Assembly (NCBI GenBank): GCA_018242665.1
Contig: JAFEBL010000030.1
Coordinates: 1-44,974 of the forward strand
Length of the DNA: 44,974 nt
Source: Nitrospira sp.
GTDB lineage: Bacteria; Nitrospirota; Nitrospiria; Nitrospirales; Nitrospiraceae
Reading direction: 5' to 3'
This document shows positions 1 through 7,688 of the stretch, one piece after another. The translations under genes and the position numbers were made by a program. Under the pieces are notes generated by a model. The model was given only the letters and a program-made list of their open reading frames with translations. It searched no databases and was not told where the DNA came from. Within the stretch, counting starts at the first letter, position 1, and the number at the start of each line of letters is the position of its first letter.

Positions 1-1
1 G

Positions 2-1348
2 GTGTCGTTTGCCGAATTGTCTCTGACGTCGTTTCTCGCTGACCGTTTACAGCAGGCCGGGTTTACCGCGCCGACTCCCATTCAACGCGCCGCGATTCCG
101 CTGGCATTGGAGGGGCGCGATCTGTTGGCCCAGGCCAAGACGGGAAGCGGAAAAACGCTGGCGTTTCTGATCCCGCTGATTGAACGGGCCATCAAAGAAG
201 GGTGGAAGCCCGCCGGCCATCAGTCCGCGCATACCGGAGCGTCACGGTTACCGCGCGCCTTGGTGCTGGCGCCGACCCGTGAGCTGGCCCTTCAAATCGA
301 AATGGAACTCCGCAAGTATGCGCCGCCGTCGGTGACGTCGTTGGCTGTCTATGGCGGTGTTCCAATTGAACGGCACTATCGCGCCCTGCGCCAGCCGCCC
401 ATGATCGTGATCGGCACGCCGGGGCGTCTCTTGGATGTGACCGGCACGCGCCACTTGGATCTGCGCGGGATCGAGTATGTCGTGATGGACGAAGCCGATC
501 AGATGTTGGATCGCGGATTCCTGCGCGATATTCAACGCATCCTCCAGCTCCTTCCCACGCAGCGGCAGACCATGCTGTTTTCCGCGACGTTCTCGCCGGA
601 GATTCTCTCGCTGGCGGAATCGATGTTGAAAAACCCGGCCCGCACGGCCGTGGATCCTGGAGTAAATAGTCCGACCAAGATCACCCATGCGTATTATGTG
701 GTGCCCAGCGAGGCATCGCGGGTCCAGTTGATCCACACCTTGCTGCAATCGTCCGAAGCCGGCGATCAATCGATGGTGTTCTGTGACCAGAAGTACAAGG
801 TGAAACGGCTGGCCGCCCGTCTCGGCGGCGAACCGGCTTCTGTGGGCGCGATCACGGGGAATCACTCCCAGGCCCAGCGGGAGCGGACACTCACGGCATT
901 CCGTTCCGGCCGGTTGCGATCATTGGTGGCCACCGATGTCGCGGCGCGTGGATTGGATGTCCCGACGGTCTCGCAGGTGATTCATTACGAGTTGCCAGGC
1001 AACCCGACCTCGTACGTCCATCGCACCGGTCGGACGGGCCGGGCTGATCGATCCGGGGCGACCCTCTTGATTCTCTCTCCGCAGGAGGAGCATGAATATC
1101 TGGCCATGGTGCGCCGCTTGCGCATCCAAACGAAGCGCTTGTCGTTGCCCGCATTGGCGGCGCTCCCGCCTCCCGCTCATGAGTCGGAGGACAACCATCA
1201 GGCAAGGCGGGACGGTCGGGGGCGTGATGCTCGGCCGCGTCGCTCCGGCGATCGTCCGAACGGACTGCCGCAAGAGTCGCGAGGTGGGCAGGGCCGACGG
1301 GGGTGGCGTTCCAATCGACCGGCCGCACCGCGCCACGGCAACAGTTGA
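2..1348 (+). CDS. DEAD-box ATP-dependent RNA helicase (RhlE/CshA-like)
   Basis: ATP-dependent RNA unwinding in the cytoplasm, in ribosome assembly or mRNA turnover. All family motifs are visible in order: Q motif (FTAPTPIQ), Walker A (AKTGSGKT), PTRELALQ, TPGRLLD, the VMDEAD box near residue 160, SAT (MLFSATF), ATDVAARGLD and HRTGRTGR near 340-348. The last ~60 residues are a low-complexity Arg/Gly/Asp-rich basic tail, common in RhlE/CshA-type enzymes and probably RNA-binding. The frame opens with GTG at base 2, exactly at the window edge, so the true start may lie just upstream. The N-terminus MSFAELSL fits a genuine family start, so little or nothing is missing. Helicase family is certain; the subfamily is a guess. 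Confidence 0.95.
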   Translation: MSFAELSLTSFLADRLQQAGFTAPTPIQRAAIPLALEGRDLLAQAKTGSGKTLAFLIPLIERAIKEGWKPAGHQSAHTGASRLPRALVLAPTRELALQIEMELRKYAPPSVTSLAVYGGVPIERHYRALRQPPMIVIGTPGRLLDVTGTRHLDLRGIEYVVMDEADQMLDRGFLRDIQRILQLLPTQRQTMLFSATFSPEILSLAESMLKNPARTAVDPGVNSPTKITHAYYVVPSEASRVQLIHTLLQSSEAGDQSMVFCDQKYKVKRLAARLGGEPASVGAITGNHSQAQRERTLTAFRSGRLRSLVATDVAARGLDVPTVSQVIHYELPGNPTSYVHRTGRTGRADRSGATLLILSPQEEHEYLAMVRRLRIQTKRLSLPALAALPPPAHESEDNHQARRDGRGRDARPRRSGDRPNGLPQESRGGQGRRGWRSNRPAAPRHGNS

Positions 1349-1349
1349 G

Positions 1350-1375
1350 GAACCGCATGGCAGGCCTGCCGGTTC
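1350..1375. repeat. Nested palindrome between helicase and FKBP genes
   Basis: A perfect 12-bp palindrome (GGCAGGCCTGCC, 1359-1370) is flanked by GAACC (1350-1354) and GGTTC (1371-1375), separated on the left by GCAT. It starts right after the helicase stop codon and has no T-tract, so it is not a classical terminator. It could be a dyad operator or an mRNA 3'-end stabiliser. Function unknown. Confidence 0.4.
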
Positions 1376-1399
1376 GGCCTGATTGAGGAGGGTGTGTTG

Positions 1400-1930
1400 A
1401 TGAAAGCAACCAGGAATTTGCTGATGGGTCTGCTGATCGCCGGATGCTCGGCTTTCGGCGAGGCGGCCTTCGCACAAAACGACCTCGCGATCGCAGACGG
1501 AATGAAAGTGTCGCTGGAATATATCCTGACATTGCCGGACAAAAGCGTGGCTGACTCCAATGTCGGCCAGGAACCGATTATCTTCGTGCAAGGGGCGCAT
1601 GAGATCGTCCCCGGCCTTGAAAAGGCGCTCGAAGGCATGAAGGCCGGGCAGAAGCGGCGCATCGACGTGTCGGCTCAGGACGCCTATGGTCCCTACAATA
1701 ATAAACTGAAGCAAAGCGTCGATAAGGAAAAATTGCCCAAGGACGTCAAAGTCGGCGACATTTTGCAGGCATCGGATAACCGGTTGGTGAAGGTGCTGGA
1801 GGTGAATGACAAAAAGGTCCTCATCGATCTCAACCATCCGCTGGCGGGAAAAACCTTGACGTTCGATGTCACGGTTCTCAAGGTCGAAAAGGGTGAGGCG
1901 ACAGACGCCACCGAAAAGAAAGCTCCCTAA
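1400..1930 (+). CDS. Exported SlyD-like FKBP-type peptidyl-prolyl isomerase
   Basis: Predicted to speed proline cis-trans isomerisation and chaperone folding in the periplasm. The start is ATG 1400, preceded by GAGGAGGG; GTG (1394) and TTG (1397) just upstream are in frame but less likely. The N-terminus is a signal sequence that contains a lipobox-like LIAGC at about residues 12-16 and, further on, an AFA-Q type I cleavage option, so it is either a lipoprotein or a soluble periplasmic protein. The catalytic domain shows the SlyD-type pattern: VSLEYIL, VPGLEKALEGMKAGQ, AYGPY and the ending DLNHPLAGKTLTFDV, with the insert-in-flap region between. E. coli SlyD is cytoplasmic and has a metal-binding His tail; this protein is exported and lacks that tail. 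A strong terminator follows the gene. Confidence 0.9.
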   Translation: MKATRNLLMGLLIAGCSAFGEAAFAQNDLAIADGMKVSLEYILTLPDKSVADSNVGQEPIIFVQGAHEIVPGLEKALEGMKAGQKRRIDVSAQDAYGPYNNKLKQSVDKEKLPKDVKVGDILQASDNRLVKVLEVNDKKVLIDLNHPLAGKTLTFDVTVLKVEKGEATDATEKKAP

Positions 1931-2006
1931 GCTGTACGAGGTCTCCGACGGTCGGGGCAGTCGCTTTTTGGACTGACTGCCTGTCGTCCAATCAAGTCGG
2001 TTTTCA

Positions 2007-2043
2007 GCCGCCGTGATGGCCACTGTCACGGCGGCATTTTTTT
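2007..2043 (+). terminator. Rho-independent terminator after the FKBP gene
   Basis: A perfect 10-bp stem (GCCGCCGTGA at 2007-2016, TCACGGCGGC at 2026-2035) with a 9-nt loop is followed by seven T residues (2037-2043). It ends only 35 nt before the next start codon on the same strand, so it lies in what would be the leader of the DUF5069 gene. It also argues against any start for that gene before 2044. Confidence 0.92.
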
Positions 2044-2078
2044 ACCAGCTACACATTCAGTTTACGGAGGATGTTGAG

Positions 2079-2510
2079 ATGACGACCTATCCACGCAGTC
2101 CGAAAGTGCTGCTCGGGGGTATTGCCCACTTGGGACGGCTAATCGACAAGATCAAGCTTCGCCATGCAGGTCAGATTCAGGACTACAATTACCTCACCGT
2201 CGGGTTTGATAAGTACTTGATCGACTTTTTGCAGATTGATCCGAAAGCCTTCGAGCAGCAGGTGTTGGCCGACGGAAATGATGACGAGCTGTTGGCCTGG
2301 GTGAAGGCGAATGGCCGTACGTTGTCCGATCAGGAGGTCGCGCAATGGTCGCAAGGGCTGTTGACCAGCGCTCCGAAGGATGACGCCACCCGGCAGCGTT
2401 ATCAGGGACGCCTGCAGGAGATTGCAATGAAGCGTGGCGTGCCGGTGACCTCATTGCCGCCGGCGTCGACGTGGGTTGAGGCGATCGAGCTGGACGAAGG
2501 CCGGATGTAA
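2079..2510 (+). CDS. DUF5069 domain protein
   Basis: A 143-residue soluble protein without signal peptide. The sequence resembles the DUF5069 family (start PRSPKVLLGGIAHLGRLIDK, a central YNYLTVGFDK segment, and a helical acidic middle with a WVKANG motif). The family has no established function. ATG 2079 is chosen because the upstream in-frame start (2013) would lie inside the terminator hairpin, and because GGAGG sits at 2066-2070. No convincing promoter is visible between the terminator and the start, so expression may depend on readthrough or on an atypical promoter. It converges with the next gene, with 26 nt between the stop codons. Confidence 0.8.
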   Translation: MTTYPRSPKVLLGGIAHLGRLIDKIKLRHAGQIQDYNYLTVGFDKYLIDFLQIDPKAFEQQVLADGNDDELLAWVKANGRTLSDQEVAQWSQGLLTSAPKDDATRQRYQGRLQEIAMKRGVPVTSLPPASTWVEAIELDEGRM

Positions 2511-2536
2511 GCCTGCCTCTTTGGGAGAGGGCGAGA

Positions 2537-3178
2537 CTATCGAACCTCGGCCCAGCCGGTGGACTGAGATTTGAAAATGACCGTGCGTGAAGACGTGCGG
2601 ACAACCATGGCGTTCTGCCCTCCGTCGACGGACAACACGCGTTCCTGCGGCGTCCAGGCAATATCAAAAAACCCGCCGGTATAGGTGGAAAATCCCAACG
2701 CACGTTCATTGGTAATCGCCACTGCGACGTGTCCCTGGCCGCGCAATTGGGATACGGTTTCGTTGGGGCCAAGGGCCAGACTTGTCCAGTGGCCGCGTGT
2801 TTCTTGAAACCCATGCACCTGCTGATTCGTGTGGGCCAAAATCAAAAACGGTTGCAGCTGGTAGTGTCCCACGCGTTCCTCGACGCCCAGGCGTACTTCC
2901 CGCCATTGCCGGAGGCCGGCAGAAAATCCCAGCAAGCGATGTGAGGTGTGGGCGAATCCGGTATGCCCGCGGGAGCCGGCCGTCACGATGGATTCCCCTG
3001 GTTGCAGCGACTCTTCCACCCCGCCGCCCGCCGCAGACCAGGCGATGACTTTCTCAGCGGTCGGCGTCACGGTGACTTGTCCGCCTCCGCCCTGACTCAG
3101 CGATCGGGCCGGTGCGACGAATAGGCCTGCGACCGAAAGCGCGACGATGATGGCGGCGGTTGCCGTCGATCGATGCAT
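2537..3178 (-). CDS. Exported protein of unknown function, propeller-like repeats
   Basis: About 213 residues: a signal peptide (hydrophobic AAIIVALSVAGLFVAP, cleavage near the ARS-LSQ region) followed by a domain of short beta-rich units of about 40 residues. Each unit has the theme of a hydrophobic strand, a turn and an aromatic W (VIAWSAAG, LLGFSAGLRQW, VHGFQETRGHW, ALGFSTYTGGF), resembling blades of a small beta-propeller or tandem beta-strand repeat. No catalytic motif is recognisable. ATG 3178 lies 11 nt after an AAGGAG; a GTG 12 nt upstream (3190) is an alternative start. It diverges from the following membrane protein gene, and the ~140-nt gap presumably holds both promoters. I do not recognise the family. 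Confidence 0.7.
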   Translation of the reverse strand: MHRSTATAAIIVALSVAGLFVAPARSLSQGGGGQVTVTPTAEKVIAWSAAGGGVEESLQPGESIVTAGSRGHTGFAHTSHRLLGFSAGLRQWREVRLGVEERVGHYQLQPFLILAHTNQQVHGFQETRGHWTSLALGPNETVSQLRGQGHVAVAITNERALGFSTYTGGFFDIAWTPQERVLSVDGGQNAMVVRTSSRTVIFKSQSTGWAEVR

Positions 3179-3320
3179 GACGTTTGCCACTCCTTCTTCC
3201 TGAACCTATCACAGACCTGTCCCGATCCGAAGGCTGAATTTGCGGGTGATGACGGTTGTGTCAGATAGGCACAGAGGGTGATAGGATTCGTGGCATCACG
3301 TTACATGGAGCGTAGGTCTG

Positions 3321-4475
3321 ATGGGTGCGAAGCCGGTCATTCTCTTATGCGCACTGACGCTTGGCTTTAGTCTGCCACTGCTAGGTGTGTGGTGGGCTGG
3401 CAAACCCATCGCGCCATATATCGAATGGCCGCCGATGACCCGGTATGTCGTGCATGCGCCATTCTCGTGGACGGTCTCTCTCGGATTGTTGCTGCTCATG
3501 GGCGGTGCCCTCGCCCCGTTGGTGCTGCGTGTCTTGCGGACGACACCTCGCGAGCAGCCGACTCCCGTCGCGGCGTTTCCCTGGTGGGGGTGGGGCGCGG
3601 CGATCTGGACGCTGATGCTGTGGGGCCTGGCTTGGAGCAGGTTCGAGTGGATGCAGCCGTTCCAGGCCCACACGTTCTTCCCACTCTGGCTCGGCTATAT
3701 CGTGCTGGTAAACGCGTTGACGTTCCGCCGTGTCGGGTGGTGCATGTTGGTCGATCGTCCGCGGTACGTGCTGTCGCTCTTTTCGCTGAGTGCCGCCTTC
3801 TGGTGGTTCTTCGAATATCTGAATCGTTTCGTGCAGAACTGGTACTACCTCGGTGGCGACGAGTTGAGCGCCGGAGCCTATGTGTTGCAGGCCACGGTGG
3901 CATTTTCGACTGTGCTGCCCGCCGTGCTCGGCACGGCCGAGTGGCTGACCTCGTATCCGCGCTGCTCGGCAGGACTGGATCAGTTTGTCCGTATCCCATT
4001 CCCTCACGGAACAATCTGGGGATGGGTGATGCTCGGCATCGCCGCCGGCGGACTGGTCGGAATCGGCTTGTGGCCTGATTATCTCTTTCCGTTGGTCTGG
4101 GTGGCGCCGCTGTTGCTGATCACGGCGCTGCAGCTGATTCACAATGAGCCGACGGTATTCAGCGAGACGGCGCACGGGGATTGGCGGAGGATGTGGATCG
4201 CGGCGTTGTCGGCGTTGATCTGCGGATTCTTTTGGGAGACGTGGAACTATTACAGTCTCGCCCATTGGGAATACGCGGTGCCCTTCGTGCAGGGACTGAC
4301 AATGTTCCACATGCCGCTGCTCGGGTATGCGGGGTATTTCCCATTCGGGTTGGAATGCCTGGCCGTGGTCGAGTTGTGCTTGGCGCGCAAGTTTGCCGGC
4401 GGGGTGGCGTATTACCGCGTGTCCAGTGGCGAGGTTGATTTGGCGCAGCGGAAGCCGACCGTAGCCGACCGTTGA
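3321..4475 (+). CDS. Polytopic inner-membrane protein of unknown function
   Basis: 384 residues with about nine to ten hydrophobic segments spread over the whole length, for example at residues 5-27, 48-70, 90-108, 113-130, 150-170, 235-275 (two), 290-310 and 325-350. There are many Trp residues at membrane interfaces, including a WWFFEYLNR segment near 155-163 and an FFWETWNYY segment near 303-311; the similarity suggests two related halves. No transporter or enzyme signature is visible. The ATG at 3321 has GGAG about 10 nt upstream. The final 64 bp overlap, tail to tail, with the SUMF1-domain gene on the other strand; both frames are credible, so this looks like a real convergent overlap. 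Confidence 0.75.
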   Translation: MGAKPVILLCALTLGFSLPLLGVWWAGKPIAPYIEWPPMTRYVVHAPFSWTVSLGLLLLMGGALAPLVLRVLRTTPREQPTPVAAFPWWGWGAAIWTLMLWGLAWSRFEWMQPFQAHTFFPLWLGYIVLVNALTFRRVGWCMLVDRPRYVLSLFSLSAAFWWFFEYLNRFVQNWYYLGGDELSAGAYVLQATVAFSTVLPAVLGTAEWLTSYPRCSAGLDQFVRIPFPHGTIWGWVMLGIAAGGLVGIGLWPDYLFPLVWVAPLLLITALQLIHNEPTVFSETAHGDWRRMWIAALSALICGFFWETWNYYSLAHWEYAVPFVQGLTMFHMPLLGYAGYFPFGLECLAVVELCLARKFAGGVAYYRVSSGEVDLAQRKPTVADR

Positions 4476-5356
4476 TCCGCCGGCGCGCCGCTGCGTGTTG
4501 CCGTTCTGAGCATGATGGGACGGCTCTTCCATGATCCTCCGCGGAGGCTCTTGTAGCGTCCGCTCGTCGGGCCGGGCGGATTCCGCTCCGGCATATACGC
4601 ATAGTAGTCGAACCCGAACCAGTCGTTGACCCACTCGGCGACGTTGCCCGCCATGTGATGGAGGCCGTAGTAGCTTTTCCCCGCGTCTCCGCTGCTCACC
4701 GGCGCGAGAATCGGAATTTCATGCACGTGATGCTGTCCGAACATCGCCAGCGAATTGTCGGGGAGCGTGTCTCCCCAGGGAAACCGATTCCCATCCGGCC
4801 CGCGCGCGGCCTTTTCCCATTCGGCCTCGGTCGGCAAGCGTTTGCCGAGTGAGCGGCAGAGGCTGTCTGCTTCTTTCCAGGTCACATATAGGGCCGGCCA
4901 CTGGGCCAGAGTCTCATCGCTGACCGAGTGCACGGTGATGACGTGCCAGATCAGGTGCTGAAGCTCCTTTGAAGGATGCAGTTTCCGGCTCTGGAGATAG
5001 ATGAGATATTCGCTGAGGCTGATTTCGTCGCGGTCGATCTCGTACGCGTCCAGCCACACGCGATGCTGCGGGAGTTCCGTATCATCAAACTGCGTCCCCA
5101 TCCCGTAGGGATCGTCATCCACGCGCACGCTGCCCAGGAGAAATGGCCCTTCCGGGATACGGATCGACGGCGACGCAATGGTGATGCTCGCGATCGATGT
5201 CAGATGTTTAGCCAGTTCCGGGGAGGGAGCCGGCGTCGGATGGCGAGCGGCGAGCCCAATCGTCGGATGACACCAACTCAGGGCGAAGGTCAGGAATACC
5301 ACACTGAGTGAACGGGGAATCGACAGGATTCCCAATCCAAAGACCGGCGCGGACAT
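4412..5356 (-). CDS. SUMF1-fold (formylglycine-generating-like) protein lacking catalytic Cys
   Basis: 314 residues: an N-terminal hydrophobic signal or anchor (about 10-35), then a full SUMF1/FGE-sulfatase domain. Hallmarks: IPEGPFLLGS near 67-76, ELPQHRVWLDAYEIDRDEIS, the conserved WKEADSLCRSLGKRLPTEAE, GNVAEWVNDWFG, RGGSW and the terminal GFRCA. In aerobic formylglycine-generating enzymes two cysteines lie between RGGSW and GFRC. Here that stretch (KSRPIMLRTATRSG) has none, so sulfatase activation by that chemistry is unlikely; the protein is closer to the EgtB/PvdO/NirV-type branch or a binding protein. Its ATG shares one base with the stop of the upstream lipoprotein gene (TGATG), implying translational coupling. 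The gene overlaps the convergent membrane-protein gene by 64 bp. Confidence 0.88.
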   Translation of the reverse strand: MSAPVFGLGILSIPRSLSVVFLTFALSWCHPTIGLAARHPTPAPSPELAKHLTSIASITIASPSIRIPEGPFLLGSVRVDDDPYGMGTQFDDTELPQHRVWLDAYEIDRDEISLSEYLIYLQSRKLHPSKELQHLIWHVITVHSVSDETLAQWPALYVTWKEADSLCRSLGKRLPTEAEWEKAARGPDGNRFPWGDTLPDNSLAMFGQHHVHEIPILAPVSSGDAGKSYYGLHHMAGNVAEWVNDWFGFDYYAYMPERNPPGPTSGRYKSLRGGSWKSRPIMLRTATRSGAPADQRSATVGFRCAKSTSPLDTR

Positions 5357-6123
5357 CAGGATTTACTCGGCGGCGTGGGCGGCGTAGCCACGGACTTGCC
5401 GATCTCTGCAATCAGCCGGCGCTCGATTTCGGCGATCTCCTCGGCATCAACCGAGAGCACGCGACCGCCTTGCACCACACGTTCGAAATCGGCTTTCACG
5501 CTCAATCGGGTGACATTGGCGGGCAATGCTTGGAGGGACACCACGTACTGGTTGCGGGAGCCTGCCGTTTCCAGGGAACTCGGCGTCGACACTTTCCGTT
5601 CCGTGACGAAGACGGCTCGTTGATCGGTCTTCACCGTGACTTTGACCCGGTAGCCGTTGCGCGCCAAGGCCTCTTCCGTGGCTTTCCCCACGGCCGTCAA
5701 CGGGCGGGGAAGATCTTCCATTTGCGCGCCCTTCTCTTCCACCCGGATGCTGTCCGTGAGTTGCGCGGCTTTGGCGGCGGTGCGCTGAATTTCGCCCGAC
5801 AGTTTCTTTGATTCGGCCAGTTGTGCGTCGAGCCTGCTGCCGAGCGCCTTGGCTTCCGTCTGGATGACCTTTGCCTCGGCCTGAGCATGTTCGGCTTGTT
5901 TCTTGGCGTCGCGCAGTTCCTGGTTCAGCAGATCGATTTGCTGCTGCATGACTTTATTTCCGTCTTGCAGCGAGTTGAGGAGTGACTCCTGCTTCGCGAG
6001 TTGCTTGCGCAGGGCTTCATTTTCCTGTCTGAATGGAGACTCGTCCGGAGCGCAACCGGCGCACCAGGATAGGACCGCGAGGCCGAGTAGAGGAGCGAGC
6101 GATCGCTGGGGGGCCTTGATCAT
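5356..6123 (-). CDS. Coiled-coil lipoprotein of unknown function
   Basis: About 255 residues. The signal sequence ends in WCAGC, where the second Cys (about residue 23) is the likely lipidation site. Residues ~30-115 form a long charged, heptad-rich coiled coil (ENEALRKQLAKQESLLNSLQ, then KKQAEHAQAEAKVIQTEAK), similar in style to Braun-type or YbgF-type trimeric stalks. The C-terminal part is a beta/alpha domain (YRVKVTVKTDQRAVFVTERK, then YVVSLQALPANVTRLSVKAD) of no known family. ATG 6123 is preferred over an in-frame TTG at 6141; neither has a strong Shine-Dalgarno. Coupled by TGATG to the SUMF1-domain gene, so the two probably act together in the envelope. Confidence 0.75.
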   Translation of the reverse strand: MIKAPQRSLAPLLGLAVLSWCAGCAPDESPFRQENEALRKQLAKQESLLNSLQDGNKVMQQQIDLLNQELRDAKKQAEHAQAEAKVIQTEAKALGSRLDAQLAESKKLSGEIQRTAAKAAQLTDSIRVEEKGAQMEDLPRPLTAVGKATEEALARNGYRVKVTVKTDQRAVFVTERKVSTPSSLETAGSRNQYVVSLQALPANVTRLSVKADFERVVQGGRVLSVDAEEIAEIERRLIAEIGKSVATPPTPPSKS

Positions 6124-6199
6124 AGTTTGGGGGTGAGACAATCAGACCATTACCAGAGATTGGGCCCCCTTGTCCATCTTCATTCACATTCTCGCCGGT

Positions 6200-6229
6200 T
6201 TGACCCACCGCAAATGGAGCGGCTATTCT
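6200..6229 (+). promoter_or_regulatory. Sigma70-like promoter, possibly giving a leaderless mRNA
   Basis: TTGACC (6200-6205) and TATTCT (6224-6229) with an 18-nt spacer. The expected transcription start (about 6235-6237) coincides with ATG 6235, so the transcript may begin at the start codon. No Shine-Dalgarno lies at the proper distance from that ATG, consistent with leaderless translation. Assigned from the hexamers only. Confidence 0.5.
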
Positions 6230-6234
6230 GTGTC

Positions 6235-6891
6235 ATGGCATTCCGGTCTGTCGCGATTCTGCTTATAGGTCTGGCGCTGGTGCATCCGGCCCGCTTGTCC
6301 GCCGCGAGTATGCCTGAATTCGCGGACCCCGTACCCGCCGAAGACTATGTACTGTATGACCTCGCAGTCGAAGGCAAGTTTCTCACCTCCCGTACGAAGT
6401 TGGTGGTGATCGAGCGGATGACGGCGACGCACCTGCATCCGGAGGACCCGCGTGTGCCCACCGCCGCCTGGTTTGCCGAACAGGACCTTTTCGACCATCG
6501 ATTGCCGCAGGATCTCATTCGTGATTTTGTCGCGAAGACCCAATGGCCTTCTCGATTGGATACACGATTCGGGTTTGGGGTGCGGTATCGGTTTGTGTCC
6601 GTGGACGGCGGGGTCGATGCCGAGACGGCGCTCTTGACGCCGCCAGTGGCGCAACGGGTGCAGGAGGAGCGGGATGTTCCCGACATCATCGATCGTCTGG
6701 CGTTTTCACGTGTCGGGTTTACTGTGCGGGGAGATCAGGCGTTGTTGTATGTCGCCAACCCGCGCCCCGATGGAACAGGGGCAGGCTTCCTGCTCTGGTT
6801 CGTCCGGCGCCAGAAGACCTGGGAGTTGTACGACACGGAGGTGCTGTGGGTGTCGCGTCCGGAACAACAGAGGCCGGGCGGGCGAGAGTGA
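6235..6891 (+). CDS. Exported protein of unknown function
   Basis: 218 residues with an N-terminal signal peptide (FRSVAILLIGLALVHPARLSAAS). The mature part has mixed alpha/beta composition, with VLYDLAVEGKFLTSRTKLVVIERM near the N-terminus and QALLYVANPRPDGTGAGF near the C-terminus. No family motif, no cysteine in the mature protein and no membrane segment are seen. An upstream ATG (6214) is also in frame, but it precedes the predicted -10 box and has no Shine-Dalgarno. The gene diverges from the coiled-coil lipoprotein gene and is followed 48 nt later by the hydrolase gene. Confidence 0.7.
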   Translation: MAFRSVAILLIGLALVHPARLSAASMPEFADPVPAEDYVLYDLAVEGKFLTSRTKLVVIERMTATHLHPEDPRVPTAAWFAEQDLFDHRLPQDLIRDFVAKTQWPSRLDTRFGFGVRYRFVSVDGGVDAETALLTPPVAQRVQEERDVPDIIDRLAFSRVGFTVRGDQALLYVANPRPDGTGAGFLLWFVRRQKTWELYDTEVLWVSRPEQQRPGGRE

Positions 6892-6939
6892 TCCCCGATG
6901 TTGTGTATCCATCTCGATGGTTGGTCGTGAGGAGTAGGC

Positions 6940-7569
6940 ATGATTCGCAAGACATTTTCGGTCCCCCCACTCGGTTGTAACTGTTCGATCATCGGAGATC
7001 CCGTGACCAAGCAGGCCGTCGTGGTCGATCCCGGTGGCGCGCCCGAGCGCATTCTGCGGGAAGTGCAGGCGTTGGGTTTGACCGTCGTGAGCATTCTGCA
7101 CACCCATGCGCACTTCGATCACTTTCTGGCATCGGGCGCCATGAAGCAAGCCACAGGCGCGTCGCTCTGCCTGCATCCGGATGACCGCCCGCTGTGGGAG
7201 CTTCTGGAGACGCAATGTCGCATGTTCGGTGTGCCCTATGTGCCGGCCCCGCCGCCGGACCAGTGGCTCACCGACGCGGAGCGTCTGATGGTCGGGGAGC
7301 TGGAGGGCGTCGCCTTACATACGCCCGGGCATACGCCTGGATCCATGTGTTTCCATTTTCCGGCGGCGAAGCTTCTCGTGGCCGGCGACACGTTGTTTCG
7401 TGGCAGCATCGGTCGCACCGATTTGTGGGGCGGCGATTTCGAGGCGATCGAACAGTCGATTCGGGAGCGACTATACACGCTTGATGAACGAACCGCTGTG
7501 GTCACCGGGCATGGAGCCGAAACCGAAATCGGTGTCGAACGGGAGCACAATTCCTTTGTGCGGGCGTAA
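6940..7569 (+). CDS. Metallo-beta-lactamase-fold hydrolase (glyoxalase II-like)
   Basis: 209 residues, cytoplasmic (no signal). The di-metal site signature is complete: HTHAHFDH (about 51-58), the HTPGHTPGS segment (third metal His, about 128-132), the bridging Asp in VAGDTLF (about 149) and the terminal H in VTGHGAETE (about 189). This is the layout of small glyoxalase II-type thioesterases (YcbL-like), typically acting on glutathione or other thioester conjugates, but the substrate cannot be read from the sequence. It is shorter than true glyoxalase II (~250 aa) because it lacks the C-terminal helical glutathione-binding domain. GAGGAG sits just upstream of ATG 6940. Confidence 0.92.
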   Translation: MIRKTFSVPPLGCNCSIIGDPVTKQAVVVDPGGAPERILREVQALGLTVVSILHTHAHFDHFLASGAMKQATGASLCLHPDDRPLWELLETQCRMFGVPYVPAPPPDQWLTDAERLMVGELEGVALHTPGHTPGSMCFHFPAAKLLVAGDTLFRGSIGRTDLWGGDFEAIEQSIRERLYTLDERTAVVTGHGAETEIGVEREHNSFVRA

Positions 7570-7688
7570 CCGCAGGAAGTGGTTTGGCGCGTGATTGGAT
7601 CGTGCCGTCGGTCGTCGTGGTACCGAAGGTCTTGTCCCGTCAGAGGTGTCCGGTCAGTGGGCCTCCATGGACAGAAGAGGAGGAAACC

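Noticed and set aside
1956..1984. GGCAGTC/GACTGCC inverted repeat before the FKBP terminator
   Set aside because: Weak stem with long loop and no independent signal next to a much stronger terminator.
920..2029. 369-codon open frame on the minus strand across the helicase and FKBP genes
   Set aside because: It lies antisense to two genes with clear families and crosses a terminator; its sequence has no recognisable domain and no ribosome site.
2515..2532. Short CCTCT/AGAGG hairpin between the DUF5069 and propeller-like genes
   Set aside because: Only five base pairs and no T-tract; not enough to call a terminator.
3381..4634. 417-codon minus-strand frame opposite the membrane protein
   Set aside because: It is very rich in Arg, Gln and His, typical of an antisense shadow in GC-rich DNA, and the plus frame has coherent membrane helices.
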